DNA from: Mycobacterium sp. 1164966.3
GTDB taxonomy: Bacteria; Actinomycetota; Actinomycetes; Mycobacteriales; Mycobacteriaceae
Length of the DNA stretch: 64,000 nt
Assembly: GCF_001665395.1 (NCBI RefSeq)
Contig: NZ_LZSG01000044.1
Location: 398,709-462,708 of the forward strand
Reading direction: 5' to 3'
In this document: one piece after another, positions 27,249 through 34,447 of the stretch
How positions within the stretch are numbered: the stretch's first letter is position 1
How the letters are laid out: the number at the start of each line of letters is the position of its first letter
Made by a program: the position numbers and the translations under genes
The notes under the pieces: model-generated
Database searches by the model: none
The model's input: the letters and a program-made list of their open reading frames with translations, nothing else
What the model was told of the DNA's origin: nothing

Positions 27249-27323
27249 ATGGCCAAGCGTGGCCGTAAGAAGCGTGACCGGAAGTACAGCAAAGCCAACC
27301 ACGGCAAGCGCCCCAACTCGTAG
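27249..27323 (+). CDS. 50S ribosomal protein bL37 (24 residues)
   Basis: A tiny, very basic protein, MAKRGRKKRDRKYSKANHGK followed by RPNS. It is nearly identical to the 24-residue bL37 found in mycobacterial ribosome structures, where it binds 23S rRNA. GGAGG at 27238-27242 lies six bases before the ATG, so it should be translated strongly. It is too short for most gene callers. It is divergent from TB7.3 and convergent with rshA. Confidence 0.92.
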   Translation: MAKRGRKKRDRKYSKANHGKRPNS

Positions 27324-27351
27324 CCGCTAGCGGACTGCCCCTGATTCGGGG

Positions 27352-27666
27352 CTAGGATCCGCCGCGGATGATGGTGGTCCGGCGGATCTCCAGCCGCAAG
27401 CGTTCCCGCAACCCCTCGGGGGCTTTGTCCCCTCTGCATTTGGTCGCGATCAGCGCCTTGATCCGCTCCTCGAGCCCGTAATGCTTCAAGCACCCGGGGC
27501 ATGCCTCGAGGTGCCGGCGCAGCTTCTCTCGGGACTCCGGGGTGCATTCACCGTCGAGCAGCGTCCATACCTCGGCAATCACTTCCGCACAACCGAGCCC
27601 GCCATGCGAGTCGTCGGCTGCGCTGGGGTCGGAGCAGGAGTCGACTGGGCCGGGTAGATCACTCAT
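27352..27666 (-). CDS. rshA: anti-sigma factor RshA (zinc-binding)
   Basis: A 104-residue ZAS-type anti-sigma factor orthologous to Rv3221A. The redox-sensing zinc motif is H52-x3-C56-x2-C59 (HLEACPGC), with further cysteines at 11, 26 and 41. It holds SigH inactive until thiols are oxidised. The ATG at 27666 overlaps the sigH stop (ATGA), giving coupled synthesis of sigma and anti-sigma factors. Confidence 0.95.
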   Translation of the reverse strand: MSDLPGPVDSCSDPSAADDSHGGLGCAEVIAEVWTLLDGECTPESREKLRRHLEACPGCLKHYGLEERIKALIATKCRGDKAPEGLRERLRLEIRRTTIIRGGS

Positions 27667-28403
27667 GACGACACCTCCTCGTGCGCCTGTTGACCGCGGA
27701 TGAATCCGCGCTCCCTGGCCACATCGGCCAAAAGAGCGCGTAGCTGACGTCTGCCACGATGAAGCCGCGACATCACCGTCCCGATCGGCGTATCCATGAT
27801 CTCGGCGATTTCCTTGTATGGGAAACCCTCGACATCGGCGTAATAGACGGCCATCCGGAATTCTTCCGGCAGCGCCTGCAGCGCTTGTTTGATCTCGGTG
27901 TCCGGCAGTGCCTCGAGCGCCTCGACCTCGGCTGAACGCAGGCCCGTGGAGGAATGCTCAGCGTTGGACGCCAGCTGCCAGTCGGTGATTGCCTCGGTCG
28001 GATATTCCGCTGGTTGCCGCTGCTTCTTGCGGTAGCTGTTGATGTAGGTGTTGGTCAGAATCCGGTAGAGCCACGCTTTGAGGTTCGTGCCTTCCCGGAA
28101 CGAGCGGAACCCCGCGTAGGCCTTCACCATTGTTTCTTGGAGCAGGTCTTCGGCATCGGCCGGATTGCGCGTCATGCGCAGCGCACCGCCGTAGAGCTGG
28201 TCCAGGAGTGGAATGGCGTCACGCTCGAAGCGTGCGGTCAGTTCCGCATCGGTCTCGTCGGGCGGCGGCCCGGACGCGGGAACGTCCAAGTCGGTGGCGC
28301 CGTCCCGCACGTTTTCCAGGTCGGCCATGTCGATTAGCACGTTCCCTTCTGCAGACGAGGGCGCCAACTCCGCGTCACCCAACAGGCTCGTCGCCGTTGA
28401 CAC
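27663..28403 (-). CDS. sigH: ECF sigma factor SigH
   Basis: Orthologue of Rv3223c. Region 2 (LLDQLYGGALRMTRNPADAEDLL... in pieces) and region 4 (LPEEFRMAVYYADVEGFPYKEIAEIM and MSRLHRGRRQL) are intact. Two starts compete: GTG 28403 gives 246 residues and is preceded by GGAGGAG four bases upstream; ATG 28328 (MADLENV) gives 221 residues and corresponds to the annotated M. tuberculosis start but has no strong ribosome site. It controls the thioredoxin/heat/oxidative stress regulon and its own transcription. The stop overlaps the rshA start. Confidence 0.94.
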   Translation of the reverse strand: MSTATSLLGDAELAPSSAEGNVLIDMADLENVRDGATDLDVPASGPPPDETDAELTARFERDAIPLLDQLYGGALRMTRNPADAEDLLQETMVKAYAGFRSFREGTNLKAWLYRILTNTYINSYRKKQRQPAEYPTEAITDWQLASNAEHSSTGLRSAEVEALEALPDTEIKQALQALPEEFRMAVYYADVEGFPYKEIAEIMDTPIGTVMSRLHRGRRQLRALLADVARERGFIRGQQAHEEVSS

Positions 28404-28595
28404 CAGACTCCTCCAATCTAAAGGCTGTGACCGACAGTGTCTGTTCCGGTCTGACCCCGCCTGTCCTCGTCGCGGTCATCTAGCTGCAGAAACCTCATCG
28501 ATCAACAGCGCAGCCCGGCGCGCTATTTCCGCCGCCCTCTGGGGGCGGCAGGTCCCGCGGTCCGGTCGCGCCGGGCCGGACGTTAATGTGACGCC

Positions 28596-29456
28596 ATGTC
28601 GCACGCCACGTCTCTGCAGGGCAAGACCATGTTCATTTCCGGCGCCAGTCGCGGTATCGGCCTCGCGATCGCCAAACGAGCCGCCCAGGACGGCGCGAAC
28701 ATCGCGCTGATCGCCAAGACCGCCGAGCCGCATCCCAAGCTGCCAGGCACGGTGTACACGGCGGCCAAGGAGCTCGAGGAAGCCGGCGGTCAGGCATTGC
28801 CCATCGTCGGAGACGTCCGCGACCCGGATTCGGTCGCCGCCGCGGTGGCCCAGACCGTCGAGCAGTTCGGCGGCATCGACATCTGCGTGAACAACGCGTC
28901 GGCGATCAACCTGGGATCCATCACCGAGGTGCCGATGAAGCGCTTCGACCTGATGAACGGCATCCAGGTGCGGGGCACGTATGCCGTGTCGCAGGCGTGC
29001 ATTCCGCACCTGAAGGGCCGGGAGAACCCACACATCCTGACGCTGTCGCCACCGGTGCTGCTGGACAAGAAATGGCTGAAGCCGACGGCCTACATGATGG
29101 CCAAGTTCGGTATGACGTTGTGCGCGTTGGGTATTGCCGAGGAGCTGCGCGACGAGGGCATTGCTTCCAACACGTTGTGGCCGCGCACGCTGGTGGCCAC
29201 CGCCGCGGTGCAGAACCTGCTCGGCGGCGACGAAGCGATGGAGCGCGCCCGCAAGCCCGAGGTGTACGCCGACGCGGCCTACGTCATCCTCAACAAGCCC
29301 GCCCGCGAGTACACCGGCAATACCTTGTTATGTGAGGACGTGCTGGTGGAGTCCGGTGTCACCGACTTGTCGGTCTACGACTGCGTGCCGGGCGGCAACC
29401 TCGGCGTCGACTTCTGGGTCGACGGGGTGAACCCGCCGGGGTACTCGCAGCCCTGA
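28596..29456 (+). CDS. HSDL2-like short-chain dehydrogenase (Rv3224 orthologue)
   Basis: A 286-residue SDR. The cofactor loop is SGASRGIG (15-22), with VNNAS, a catalytic YMMAK (Y-x-x-x-K) and a serine replaced in the SPP segment (LTLSPPVLL), as in hydroxysteroid dehydrogenase-like 2 proteins. The substrate is unknown and probably lipid-like. The deacylase gene begins two bases after its stop, so the two form an operon. It is divergent from sigH across a gap of about 190 bases. Confidence 0.92.
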   Translation: MSHATSLQGKTMFISGASRGIGLAIAKRAAQDGANIALIAKTAEPHPKLPGTVYTAAKELEEAGGQALPIVGDVRDPDSVAAAVAQTVEQFGGIDICVNNASAINLGSITEVPMKRFDLMNGIQVRGTYAVSQACIPHLKGRENPHILTLSPPVLLDKKWLKPTAYMMAKFGMTLCALGIAEELRDEGIASNTLWPRTLVATAAVQNLLGGDEAMERARKPEVYADAAYVILNKPAREYTGNTLLCEDVLVESGVTDLSVYDCVPGGNLGVDFWVDGVNPPGYSQP

Positions 29457-29457
29457 G

Positions 29458-29946
29458 GTGCCGCGTGCCGCGACACCGGCCCTCGCGGCGCTAGTCAAAG
29501 CCGGTGTGCCACACGAGGTGGTGAAGTTCGACCACGATCCGGGAGAAGGTTCGTTCGGCGACGAGGCGGTCCGCGCTTTGACCGACGCCTATGACATTGC
29601 GGCCGAGCAGGTCTACAAGACACTGGTGATCGCCGGAGCCGACGGGCCAGCGGTCGCGATATTGCCGGTGTCGACGCGACTTTCGCTGAAGGCCGCCGCG
29701 GCGGCGCTAGGCCTCTCCCGGGCCACGATGGCGGCTCGCGCCGACGCACAGCGCGCGACGGGCTACGTGGTGGGCGCGGTTTCGCCGTTCGGGCAGCGCC
29801 GGCGGCTGCCCACCGTCGTCGACAGCGACGCGCTGAGCTGGGACCGGGTGTTCTGCAGCGCGGGCCGGCGCGGCTGGGACGTGGCCGTCGCACCAGCGGA
29901 TCTGATCCGGCTCACCGGCGCCGTGACCGCGCGGATTCAGACCTGA
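29458..29946 (+). CDS. YbaK/ProX-type aminoacyl-tRNA deacylase
   Basis: A 162-residue editing-domain protein of the YbaK/EbsC family. It shows the conserved Lys of VYKTLVI, the substrate-loop GYVVGAVSPFGQRRRLPTVVD (in pieces: GAVSPFGQ, LPTVVD) and SRATMA. Such enzymes hydrolyse mischarged Cys-tRNA(Pro) or related species. In M. tuberculosis, as I recall, the counterpart is annotated as two short genes, Rv3224A and Rv3224B; here it is one continuous frame. The start is GTG 29458, two bases after the SDR stop. Its 3' end overlaps an antisense methyltransferase remnant by 35 bases. Confidence 0.9.
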   Translation: MPRAATPALAALVKAGVPHEVVKFDHDPGEGSFGDEAVRALTDAYDIAAEQVYKTLVIAGADGPAVAILPVSTRLSLKAAAAALGLSRATMAARADAQRATGYVVGAVSPFGQRRRLPTVVDSDALSWDRVFCSAGRRGWDVAVAPADLIRLTGAVTARIQT

Positions 29947-30094
29947 CCGGCGTCGCCGAGATCGCAAACAACAAGGCGATATCCGAGGTCCAGCTCTGTC
30001 CTGTCGAGAAGATCCGCATGCCGATCCGTGGATCGGGTTGGCGCGTCGCCGAATACGTGCCTCCGGTTCGGTCGTATAGCTCGCGGACAGTCAT
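29912..30094 (-). pseudogene. truncated SAM-methyltransferase remnant
   Basis: A 60-residue frame starts at ATG 30094, overlapping the enoyl-CoA hydratase stop (ATGA). The first 25 residues, MTVRELYDRTGG then TYSATRQPDPRIG, match the typical N-terminus of class I methyltransferases that read YD.IG..Y.ATR.PDPRI. After that the sequence (MRIFSTGQSW...) is unrelated and the Rossmann core is missing. It looks like the stub of a gene whose body was deleted at the junction with the conserved YbaK gene, which it overlaps by 35 bases. Confidence 0.6.
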
Positions 30095-30921
30095 CGGGTC
30101 AGCATGGCATGCACACTGTCCGCGAACGCAGCGGTGGTGAAGCAGGTGGGTTCGGCGAATTCCTCCAGCGTGAGCGCGTCCTGCCAGCGTGCATCGGCTG
30201 CGGCACGCAGCAGCGGCTTCGTCATGGCGACCGCGTGCGCCGGCATCGCGGCCACCCGCGCGCACCACTCGTCGGCAGTCGGAAGGAGCTCGTCGTGCGC
30301 AACGACCTGCTGCACCAGCCCCAGGCGTTGGGCGGCATGGGCGTCGATGTGCTCTCCCCGCAGGTAGTAGGCGAGCGCGCCCTGGTAGCCGAGGCACCGC
30401 GTGAGCGCCCAGCTGGTGCCGACCTCCGGGATCAGACCGAGGCGGCCGAACGCGGGGACAATCACGGCGCGCTCGCTGGCGATCGTCAGATCACAGGTCA
30501 ACGCCCAAGCCAGCCCGACGCCGGCGGCGGCGCCGTTGAGCGCGGCAATGAAAATGGTGTCCGATCCGGCGATAAGCCGTGCAATACCGCCGAATTCGCG
30601 GCGAATCCATCGCCATACGTCGGCCACACCCTCCGGTTGAGTCAATCGCTCGGTGGCCGTGCGCATCATCTTCAGGTCGCCGCCGGCGCTGAAGCCCGGG
30701 TCGGCGCCGGTCAACACCACCGCGCGAACGCCGGGTTCGTCGATGAGCTTCTCGAGTGCACGTCGCAGTTGCCGAACCAGAGGAGCGGAAAGCACATTCA
30801 GCCGGTCGGGTTCGTCGAGTATCACCACCGCGCAGTCATCACGCCGGTTTACCTGGATCCGTTGCACTGCTTGCGGGTCGTCACCATCGGCGAGCATGCG
30901 GTTGTACAGCGATTCCGTCAT
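30091..30921 (-). CDS. enoyl-CoA hydratase/isomerase (crotonase) family protein
   Basis: A 276-residue crotonase. The CoA-binding and oxyanion segments DPGFSAGGDLKMM and NGAAAGVGLAWALTCDL are present, with GRLGLIPEVGTSWAL carrying the catalytic Glu region. The reaction on 2-enoyl-CoA is inferred from the family; isomerase or hydrolase activity cannot be excluded. The ATG at 30921 overlaps the TetR stop (ATGA), and its own stop overlaps the methyltransferase remnant, so the order tetR-echA-remnant is one transcript. Confidence 0.88.
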   Translation of the reverse strand: MTESLYNRMLADGDDPQAVQRIQVNRRDDCAVVILDEPDRLNVLSAPLVRQLRRALEKLIDEPGVRAVVLTGADPGFSAGGDLKMMRTATERLTQPEGVADVWRWIRREFGGIARLIAGSDTIFIAALNGAAAGVGLAWALTCDLTIASERAVIVPAFGRLGLIPEVGTSWALTRCLGYQGALAYYLRGEHIDAHAAQRLGLVQQVVAHDELLPTADEWCARVAAMPAHAVAMTKPLLRAAADARWQDALTLEEFAEPTCFTTAAFADSVHAMLTR

Positions 30922-31502
30922 CGGCGTTCCTCCTCAATAGGTTTGGCGCGCAACACCATCCATGCTGCGTCGGCGAATGCTTTGATGGCGCGGCGGGGCA
31001 GCTGCGGATCTTCCCCGGCAATCCAGTGCCGACTGAATTCCTGTGCGGGGCCAAACCACAATGCGGCGGTAATGCCAGGCCGCATCGGCTGCAACGCGCC
31101 ATAGGCATGATGCGGCCGCCACCAGTCCCGGATGGCAGCGAAGAACTCACGATTACAGTCACGCAACGCGGCGCTGTCGAGGCGGTCCCCGAGCAGCAAC
31201 GCCGCCTCGGCGCGATTGGCCGCCACCCACCGCAGGTGGTGCTCGACGCCGCCGCGGATACCGCCATCGGCGGTGGCATGCTTCCGCAACATGGCCACGA
31301 ACCCGGCCTGATATTCACTCATCACTTCGGCGTACACGGCCGCAGCGAGCGCCGGTTTGTCCGGAAAGTGGTGGTACAGCGCACCCACGCTCACTTCCGC
31401 CTCACGCCGAACCTCGTCCAGCGTGGCGGCCAGTGCGCCGTCGACCGCGAACCGGCGCCGCGCGACCTCCAGCAACTTGCCCCGCGCGTCGGACTTCGGC
31501 AC
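30918..31502 (-). CDS. TetR-family regulator of the enoyl-CoA hydratase operon
   Basis: A 194-residue TetR protein with HTH DEVRREAEVSVGALYHHFPDK (in pieces: recognition helix VSVGALYHHF). The start is GTG at 31502. A TAGAGT -10 hexamer (complement of 31510-31515) ends seven bases before the GTG, so the message is probably leaderless. A perfect 17-bp palindrome lies just upstream and is the likely operator for autorepression. It is coupled by ATGA overlap to the hydratase gene, suggesting the regulator senses an acyl-CoA or fatty acid. Confidence 0.88.
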   Translation of the reverse strand: MPKSDARGKLLEVARRRFAVDGALAATLDEVRREAEVSVGALYHHFPDKPALAAAVYAEVMSEYQAGFVAMLRKHATADGGIRGGVEHHLRWVAANRAEAALLLGDRLDSAALRDCNREFFAAIRDWWRPHHAYGALQPMRPGITAALWFGPAQEFSRHWIAGEDPQLPRRAIKAFADAAWMVLRAKPIEEERR

Positions 31503-31509
31503 GAGTAAT

Positions 31510-31537
31510 ACTCTAGCTGAACCGAGGATTCCTCGGT
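31510..31537 (-). promoter_or_regulatory. TetR operator (17-bp palindrome) and leaderless -10
   Basis: ACCGAGGATTCCTCGGT at 31521-31537 is a perfect inverted repeat around one central base. It directly precedes the -10 TAGAGT (minus strand, 31515-31510), so a bound dimer would block the promoter of the tetR-hydratase operon. Single-site 15-19-bp palindromes in this position are typical of autoregulated TetR genes. Confidence 0.7.
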
Positions 31538-31554
31538 AGTGTCAGGGCAAGTGA

Positions 31555-31956
31555 CTAAACCGGCGGCGGCTCGATCCGCTGCACGGTGCCGACCCGATCA
31601 ATTGACCGGTCGAACGACGCGACCCGACCAACGCCTGTGCTCTCGGCGCACGCGACCAAATAGGCTTCTGCGAAGTCAATCCGCTCGACTTCATAAACCT
31701 CAATAGCACGCAGCAGCAGTGCCGGATCTACGCAGACGACCGAGTCGAAGGCGACGAGGGAGCGCATCGCCTGGGCTATTTGGCTGCGGGGTGCCTGGTA
31801 GAACGACTCCAACACATACACCGTCTCGGCCAGGACGAGATCAGTCAGGAGCAGTTCCTGTTCGGCTGCGAGGTACGAAGTCGCGCGGGCTGCCATCTCC
31901 GGCGGGTCGCCGGTCAGGTGCCGAACCAGGACGTTGGTATCGATGAAAGCGCTCAC
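31555..31956 (-). CDS. vapC: VapC-type PIN-domain toxin
   Basis: A 133-residue PIN RNase. Acidic active-site residues are visible: D6 in AFIDTNVL, Glu in VLAETVYVLE, Asp in RIDFAEAYLVA and Asp in ASFDRSIDRVG. The start is GTG 31956, overlapping the antitoxin stop (GTGA). By family it cleaves a specific tRNA or rRNA when free of antitoxin. The pair is not at this position in M. tuberculosis as I recall, so it belongs to the accessory block. Confidence 0.9.
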   Translation of the reverse strand: MSAFIDTNVLVRHLTGDPPEMAARATSYLAAEQELLLTDLVLAETVYVLESFYQAPRSQIAQAMRSLVAFDSVVCVDPALLLRAIEVYEVERIDFAEAYLVACAESTGVGRVASFDRSIDRVGTVQRIEPPPV

Positions 31957-32201
31957 CGTCGCGACGCAGCACGATCTGACCTGGTGCGGCGGATGACGTC
32001 GTCCCAAATGGCGTTGCGCTTCGCTGCGGGCACCCGAACTGTGCCGGCCATAGAGAGCAAGTCCGGCGTTCGCGCGAGCAGGGCACGATCGCCTTCGACG
32101 CGGAATATCACTTCATCGCCCGCGTGAATGCCCAGCGCGTCCCGCACCGCCTTGGGGATGGTGACCTGCCCCTTTGACGTCACCGTAGCGGCAATATCCA
32201 C
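31953..32201 (-). CDS. vapB: VapB-type antitoxin (AbrB/SpoVT fold)
   Basis: An 82-residue protein with an N-terminal swapped-hairpin AbrB domain (VTSKGQVTIPKAVRDALGI, then GDEVIFRVEGD) and a C-terminal toxin-binding tail (IWDDVIRRTRSDRA). It should neutralise the PIN toxin encoded downstream and repress the operon. Start ATG 32201, preceded by GGAGG (complement of the CCTCC at 32205-32209) three bases upstream. Confidence 0.9.
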   Translation of the reverse strand: MDIAATVTSKGQVTIPKAVRDALGIHAGDEVIFRVEGDRALLARTPDLLSMAGTVRVPAAKRNAIWDDVIRRTRSDRAASRR

Positions 32202-32255
32202 CCTTCCTCCTTACTTCTAAGTTCAAGTAAGGATAGCGCGTAGCTCGGTGACACG

Positions 32256-32341
32256 GCGAGCAGACGCAAAATCCCCCGACACGCCGAGGTTTTCGGGGAT
32301 TTTGCGTTCCCCCGCAAGCGGGAGGTGCCCCCAGCTCGCGC
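32256..32341. repeat. intergenic stem-loop repeat, copy B, interrupted by a second palindromic repeat
   Basis: The left arm GCGAGCAGACGCAAAATCCC starts at 32256. The right arm begins GGGGATTTTGCGT (to 32307), then is broken by about 26 bases containing CCCGC-AA-GCGGG (32311-32322) and GGTGCCCCC, after which GCTCGCGC (32334-32341) completes the arm. The C-rich insert resembles another palindromic repeat I associate with slow-growing mycobacteria. It lies between the dehydrogenase stop and vapB, both on the minus strand. Confidence 0.75.
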
Positions 32342-33613
32342 TTACACGAATGCGCTCTGCCCGGTGATGTGCCGGCCGACGATGAGGGACTGGATCTCGG
32401 CGGTTCCCTCGTAGGTCACCAGGGCTTCCATGTCGCACAGATGACGCATCACGTGGAAGTCGAGCGTGATGCCGTTGCCGCCCAATACGTCTCGGGCAAG
32501 TCGACATACATTGCGGCCCTTGACCGTGCAGTAGTACTTGGCGAGCGCGGCCATCGTCTCTTCGATCTTGCCTTCGTCGATGAGCCGGCCCAGCCGGATG
32601 CTGTAGAGCTGCATGGCGGTGAGGTCACCGAGCATCTCCACCAGCATCGACTGGATGATCTGGGTCCTGGCGATCGGCCGGCCGAACTGCTTGCGCCGCA
32701 ACGCGTAGTTCAGCGCGATCTCGTAGGCGGCGACGGCGTTCCCGGTTCCGCCCCACGCGACGAAATTGCGCGTGCCGGCGAGCACCTTGCCAATGTCCTT
32801 GAAGCTGTTGCAGTTCTGCAACCGGGCAGCTTCGGACACGCGGCAGTTGGTGAGGGTGATGTCCGCGTTCTGCACGATCCGCAGCGACATCTTGCCGCCG
32901 ATCTTGGTCGCCACGTAGCCCGGATTGTCCTTCTCCACGACGAACGCCTTGACTTGGTTGTCCGCGGTGTCGCGCGCGTATACGACGATGATGTCGCACC
33001 ACACGGCGTTGCCCGGCCAACGCTTGCGGCCGTTGAGCACCCATTCGTCGCCGTGACGCTCAGCGGTGGCCTCCAGGACGACGGCGTCGGAGCCGTGCTC
33101 GGGCTCGGTCAGAGCGAAAGCGCCGATCTTTTCCAGGCGCGCCATCGCCGGCAGGTAGTGCTGCCGCTGTTCCTCGGAACCGAGGATGTTGATCGATTGC
33201 ATCGCCAACCCGACATGCACGCCGAAGAAGGTGCAGATGCTGCCGTCCACGCGGGATAGCTCGTACGTGATGAGTCCATTTGCGACCGCACTCATCCGCG
33301 TGCAGCCATAGTCGCCCAGGTTGTGGTCGCCCACGATGTTCAGCGCGGCGAGTTTGGGGATCAGCTCGAACGGAAACTCGCCGCGTTCCCAGTAGTCGTT
33401 GACGATCGGCAGGATCTCGGCCTCGCCAAACGCGCGGACCTTGGCAAAGATCTCCTTTTCCTGGTCGGTCAGCTGATCCTTCATCAAGAAATAGTCGGTG
33501 CCCCGGGCACGGCCGATGTCCTCGCAGAGTGAGGCGGTGGCTGGATCGGCGTCCTTGGCGCCTCGCGTCTTGAACGAGGTGACTGGGTTCGGCATCTTTG
33601 AGATTGAAGTCAT
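32342..33613 (-). CDS. acyl-CoA dehydrogenase (glutaryl-CoA dehydrogenase-like)
   Basis: A 423-residue flavoprotein. FAD/substrate motifs are FALTEPEHGSDA and NGRKRWPGNAVWCDI; the CoA-side block is RKQFGRPIARTQIIQ, and the catalytic base is the Glu of VTYEGTAEIQSLIVGR near the C-terminus. It groups with glutaryl-CoA/crotonyl-type dehydrogenases by the TYEGT context. The ATG at 33613 overlaps the PHA-depolymerase stop (ATGA), so it is the last gene of the ligase-phaC-phaZ-dehydrogenase operon and probably oxidises acyl-CoA released from polyester or fatty acid. Confidence 0.92.
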   Translation of the reverse strand: MTSISKMPNPVTSFKTRGAKDADPATASLCEDIGRARGTDYFLMKDQLTDQEKEIFAKVRAFGEAEILPIVNDYWERGEFPFELIPKLAALNIVGDHNLGDYGCTRMSAVANGLITYELSRVDGSICTFFGVHVGLAMQSINILGSEEQRQHYLPAMARLEKIGAFALTEPEHGSDAVVLEATAERHGDEWVLNGRKRWPGNAVWCDIIVVYARDTADNQVKAFVVEKDNPGYVATKIGGKMSLRIVQNADITLTNCRVSEAARLQNCNSFKDIGKVLAGTRNFVAWGGTGNAVAAYEIALNYALRRKQFGRPIARTQIIQSMLVEMLGDLTAMQLYSIRLGRLIDEGKIEETMAALAKYYCTVKGRNVCRLARDVLGGNGITLDFHVMRHLCDMEALVTYEGTAEIQSLIVGRHITGQSAFV

Positions 33614-34446
33614 GGTCTTTCTCCGGGTTCAAGCAGGAACTGTTCGATGACGGGAGCTAGTTCTGGCGCGTTGTGCACCAGATCGATGTGCCCGCCGTCA
33701 TGCAAATGCAGGCGGGAATGCGGGAGCAATGTGTGCATGATGTGGGCGTTGACAACCGGGATGATCGGATCGTCGGTGCCCGCCACGATCAACGTCCGCT
33801 GTCGCACCGCCGGCAGCGCGAACAGGCTGGTCCACACCGAGCCTGCGAGCAGTTGATGCAAGTATCCGATCCGCGATCCGGCATGCAGCTGACGCACGAA
33901 CAGTCGCGCCACATCCTCGCCATGCGCTCGGACGGTGCCGCCGTACAGCTCCCCCGCAATGGACGCGGCGTAGTCCGGATCCGAGAACCTGCGCGGTGTC
34001 AGCATTTTCGCCAGAATGCGCGGCCGCGCTGGCACCATCAGCGCCCCGGTACCCGTCGCGACCAGCACCAGGCGCCGGCAGCGGCGCGGATTCTGGAACG
34101 CGAACTGCTGTGCAAGGGCACCGCCCCACGACAGCCCCAGCACGTCCACCACACCGATGTTCAGCCTGGACAGCACCCGGCCCAGAACCCAGGCAAGGTA
34201 GGGAAACCCGTAGGGCAGAACAGAAGTAGGTGAGCCTCCGGTGCCAGGCACGTCGAATCTGACTACCGTGCAACCCAATTGCTCGACTAACGGGTCGAGC
34301 ACCTCGAGGCTGGCGCCGATGCCGTTGCACAGCACCAGCGGCACCCCCGCTCCCCGGTGCACGTTCACCCGGATGCGCTGTCCGCCGGCGGTGACGTAGT
34401 GCTCCTCGCCGATAGCAGATGCGGCCGCAGGGCGGGTGCGCGGCAC
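33610..34446 (-). CDS. phaZ: intracellular polyhydroxyalkanoate depolymerase-like hydrolase (PhaZ)
   Basis: A 278-residue alpha/beta hydrolase resembling the medium-chain PHA depolymerase of pseudomonads. The nucleophile elbow is G104-L-S106-W-G, the acid is in GTDDPIIP (about D226) and the base is H253 in HDGGHIDLV. The segment FRFDVPGTGGSP (read as VVRFDVPGTGGSP) and the long PVVNAHIMHTLLPHSRLHLH run are characteristic. It would release 3-hydroxy acids from the polymer. GTG 34446 begins one base after the phaC stop; its stop overlaps the dehydrogenase start. Confidence 0.85.
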   Translation of the reverse strand: MPRTRPAAASAIGEEHYVTAGGQRIRVNVHRGAGVPLVLCNGIGASLEVLDPLVEQLGCTVVRFDVPGTGGSPTSVLPYGFPYLAWVLGRVLSRLNIGVVDVLGLSWGGALAQQFAFQNPRRCRRLVLVATGTGALMVPARPRILAKMLTPRRFSDPDYAASIAGELYGGTVRAHGEDVARLFVRQLHAGSRIGYLHQLLAGSVWTSLFALPAVRQRTLIVAGTDDPIIPVVNAHIMHTLLPHSRLHLHDGGHIDLVHNAPELAPVIEQFLLEPGERP

Positions 34447-34447
34447 C

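Noticed and set aside
28404..28480. SigH-type autoregulatory promoter (GGAAC...GTT)
   Set aside because: GGAACA occurs upstream of sigH on the minus strand, but no GTT lies at the required spacing, so I did not list it.
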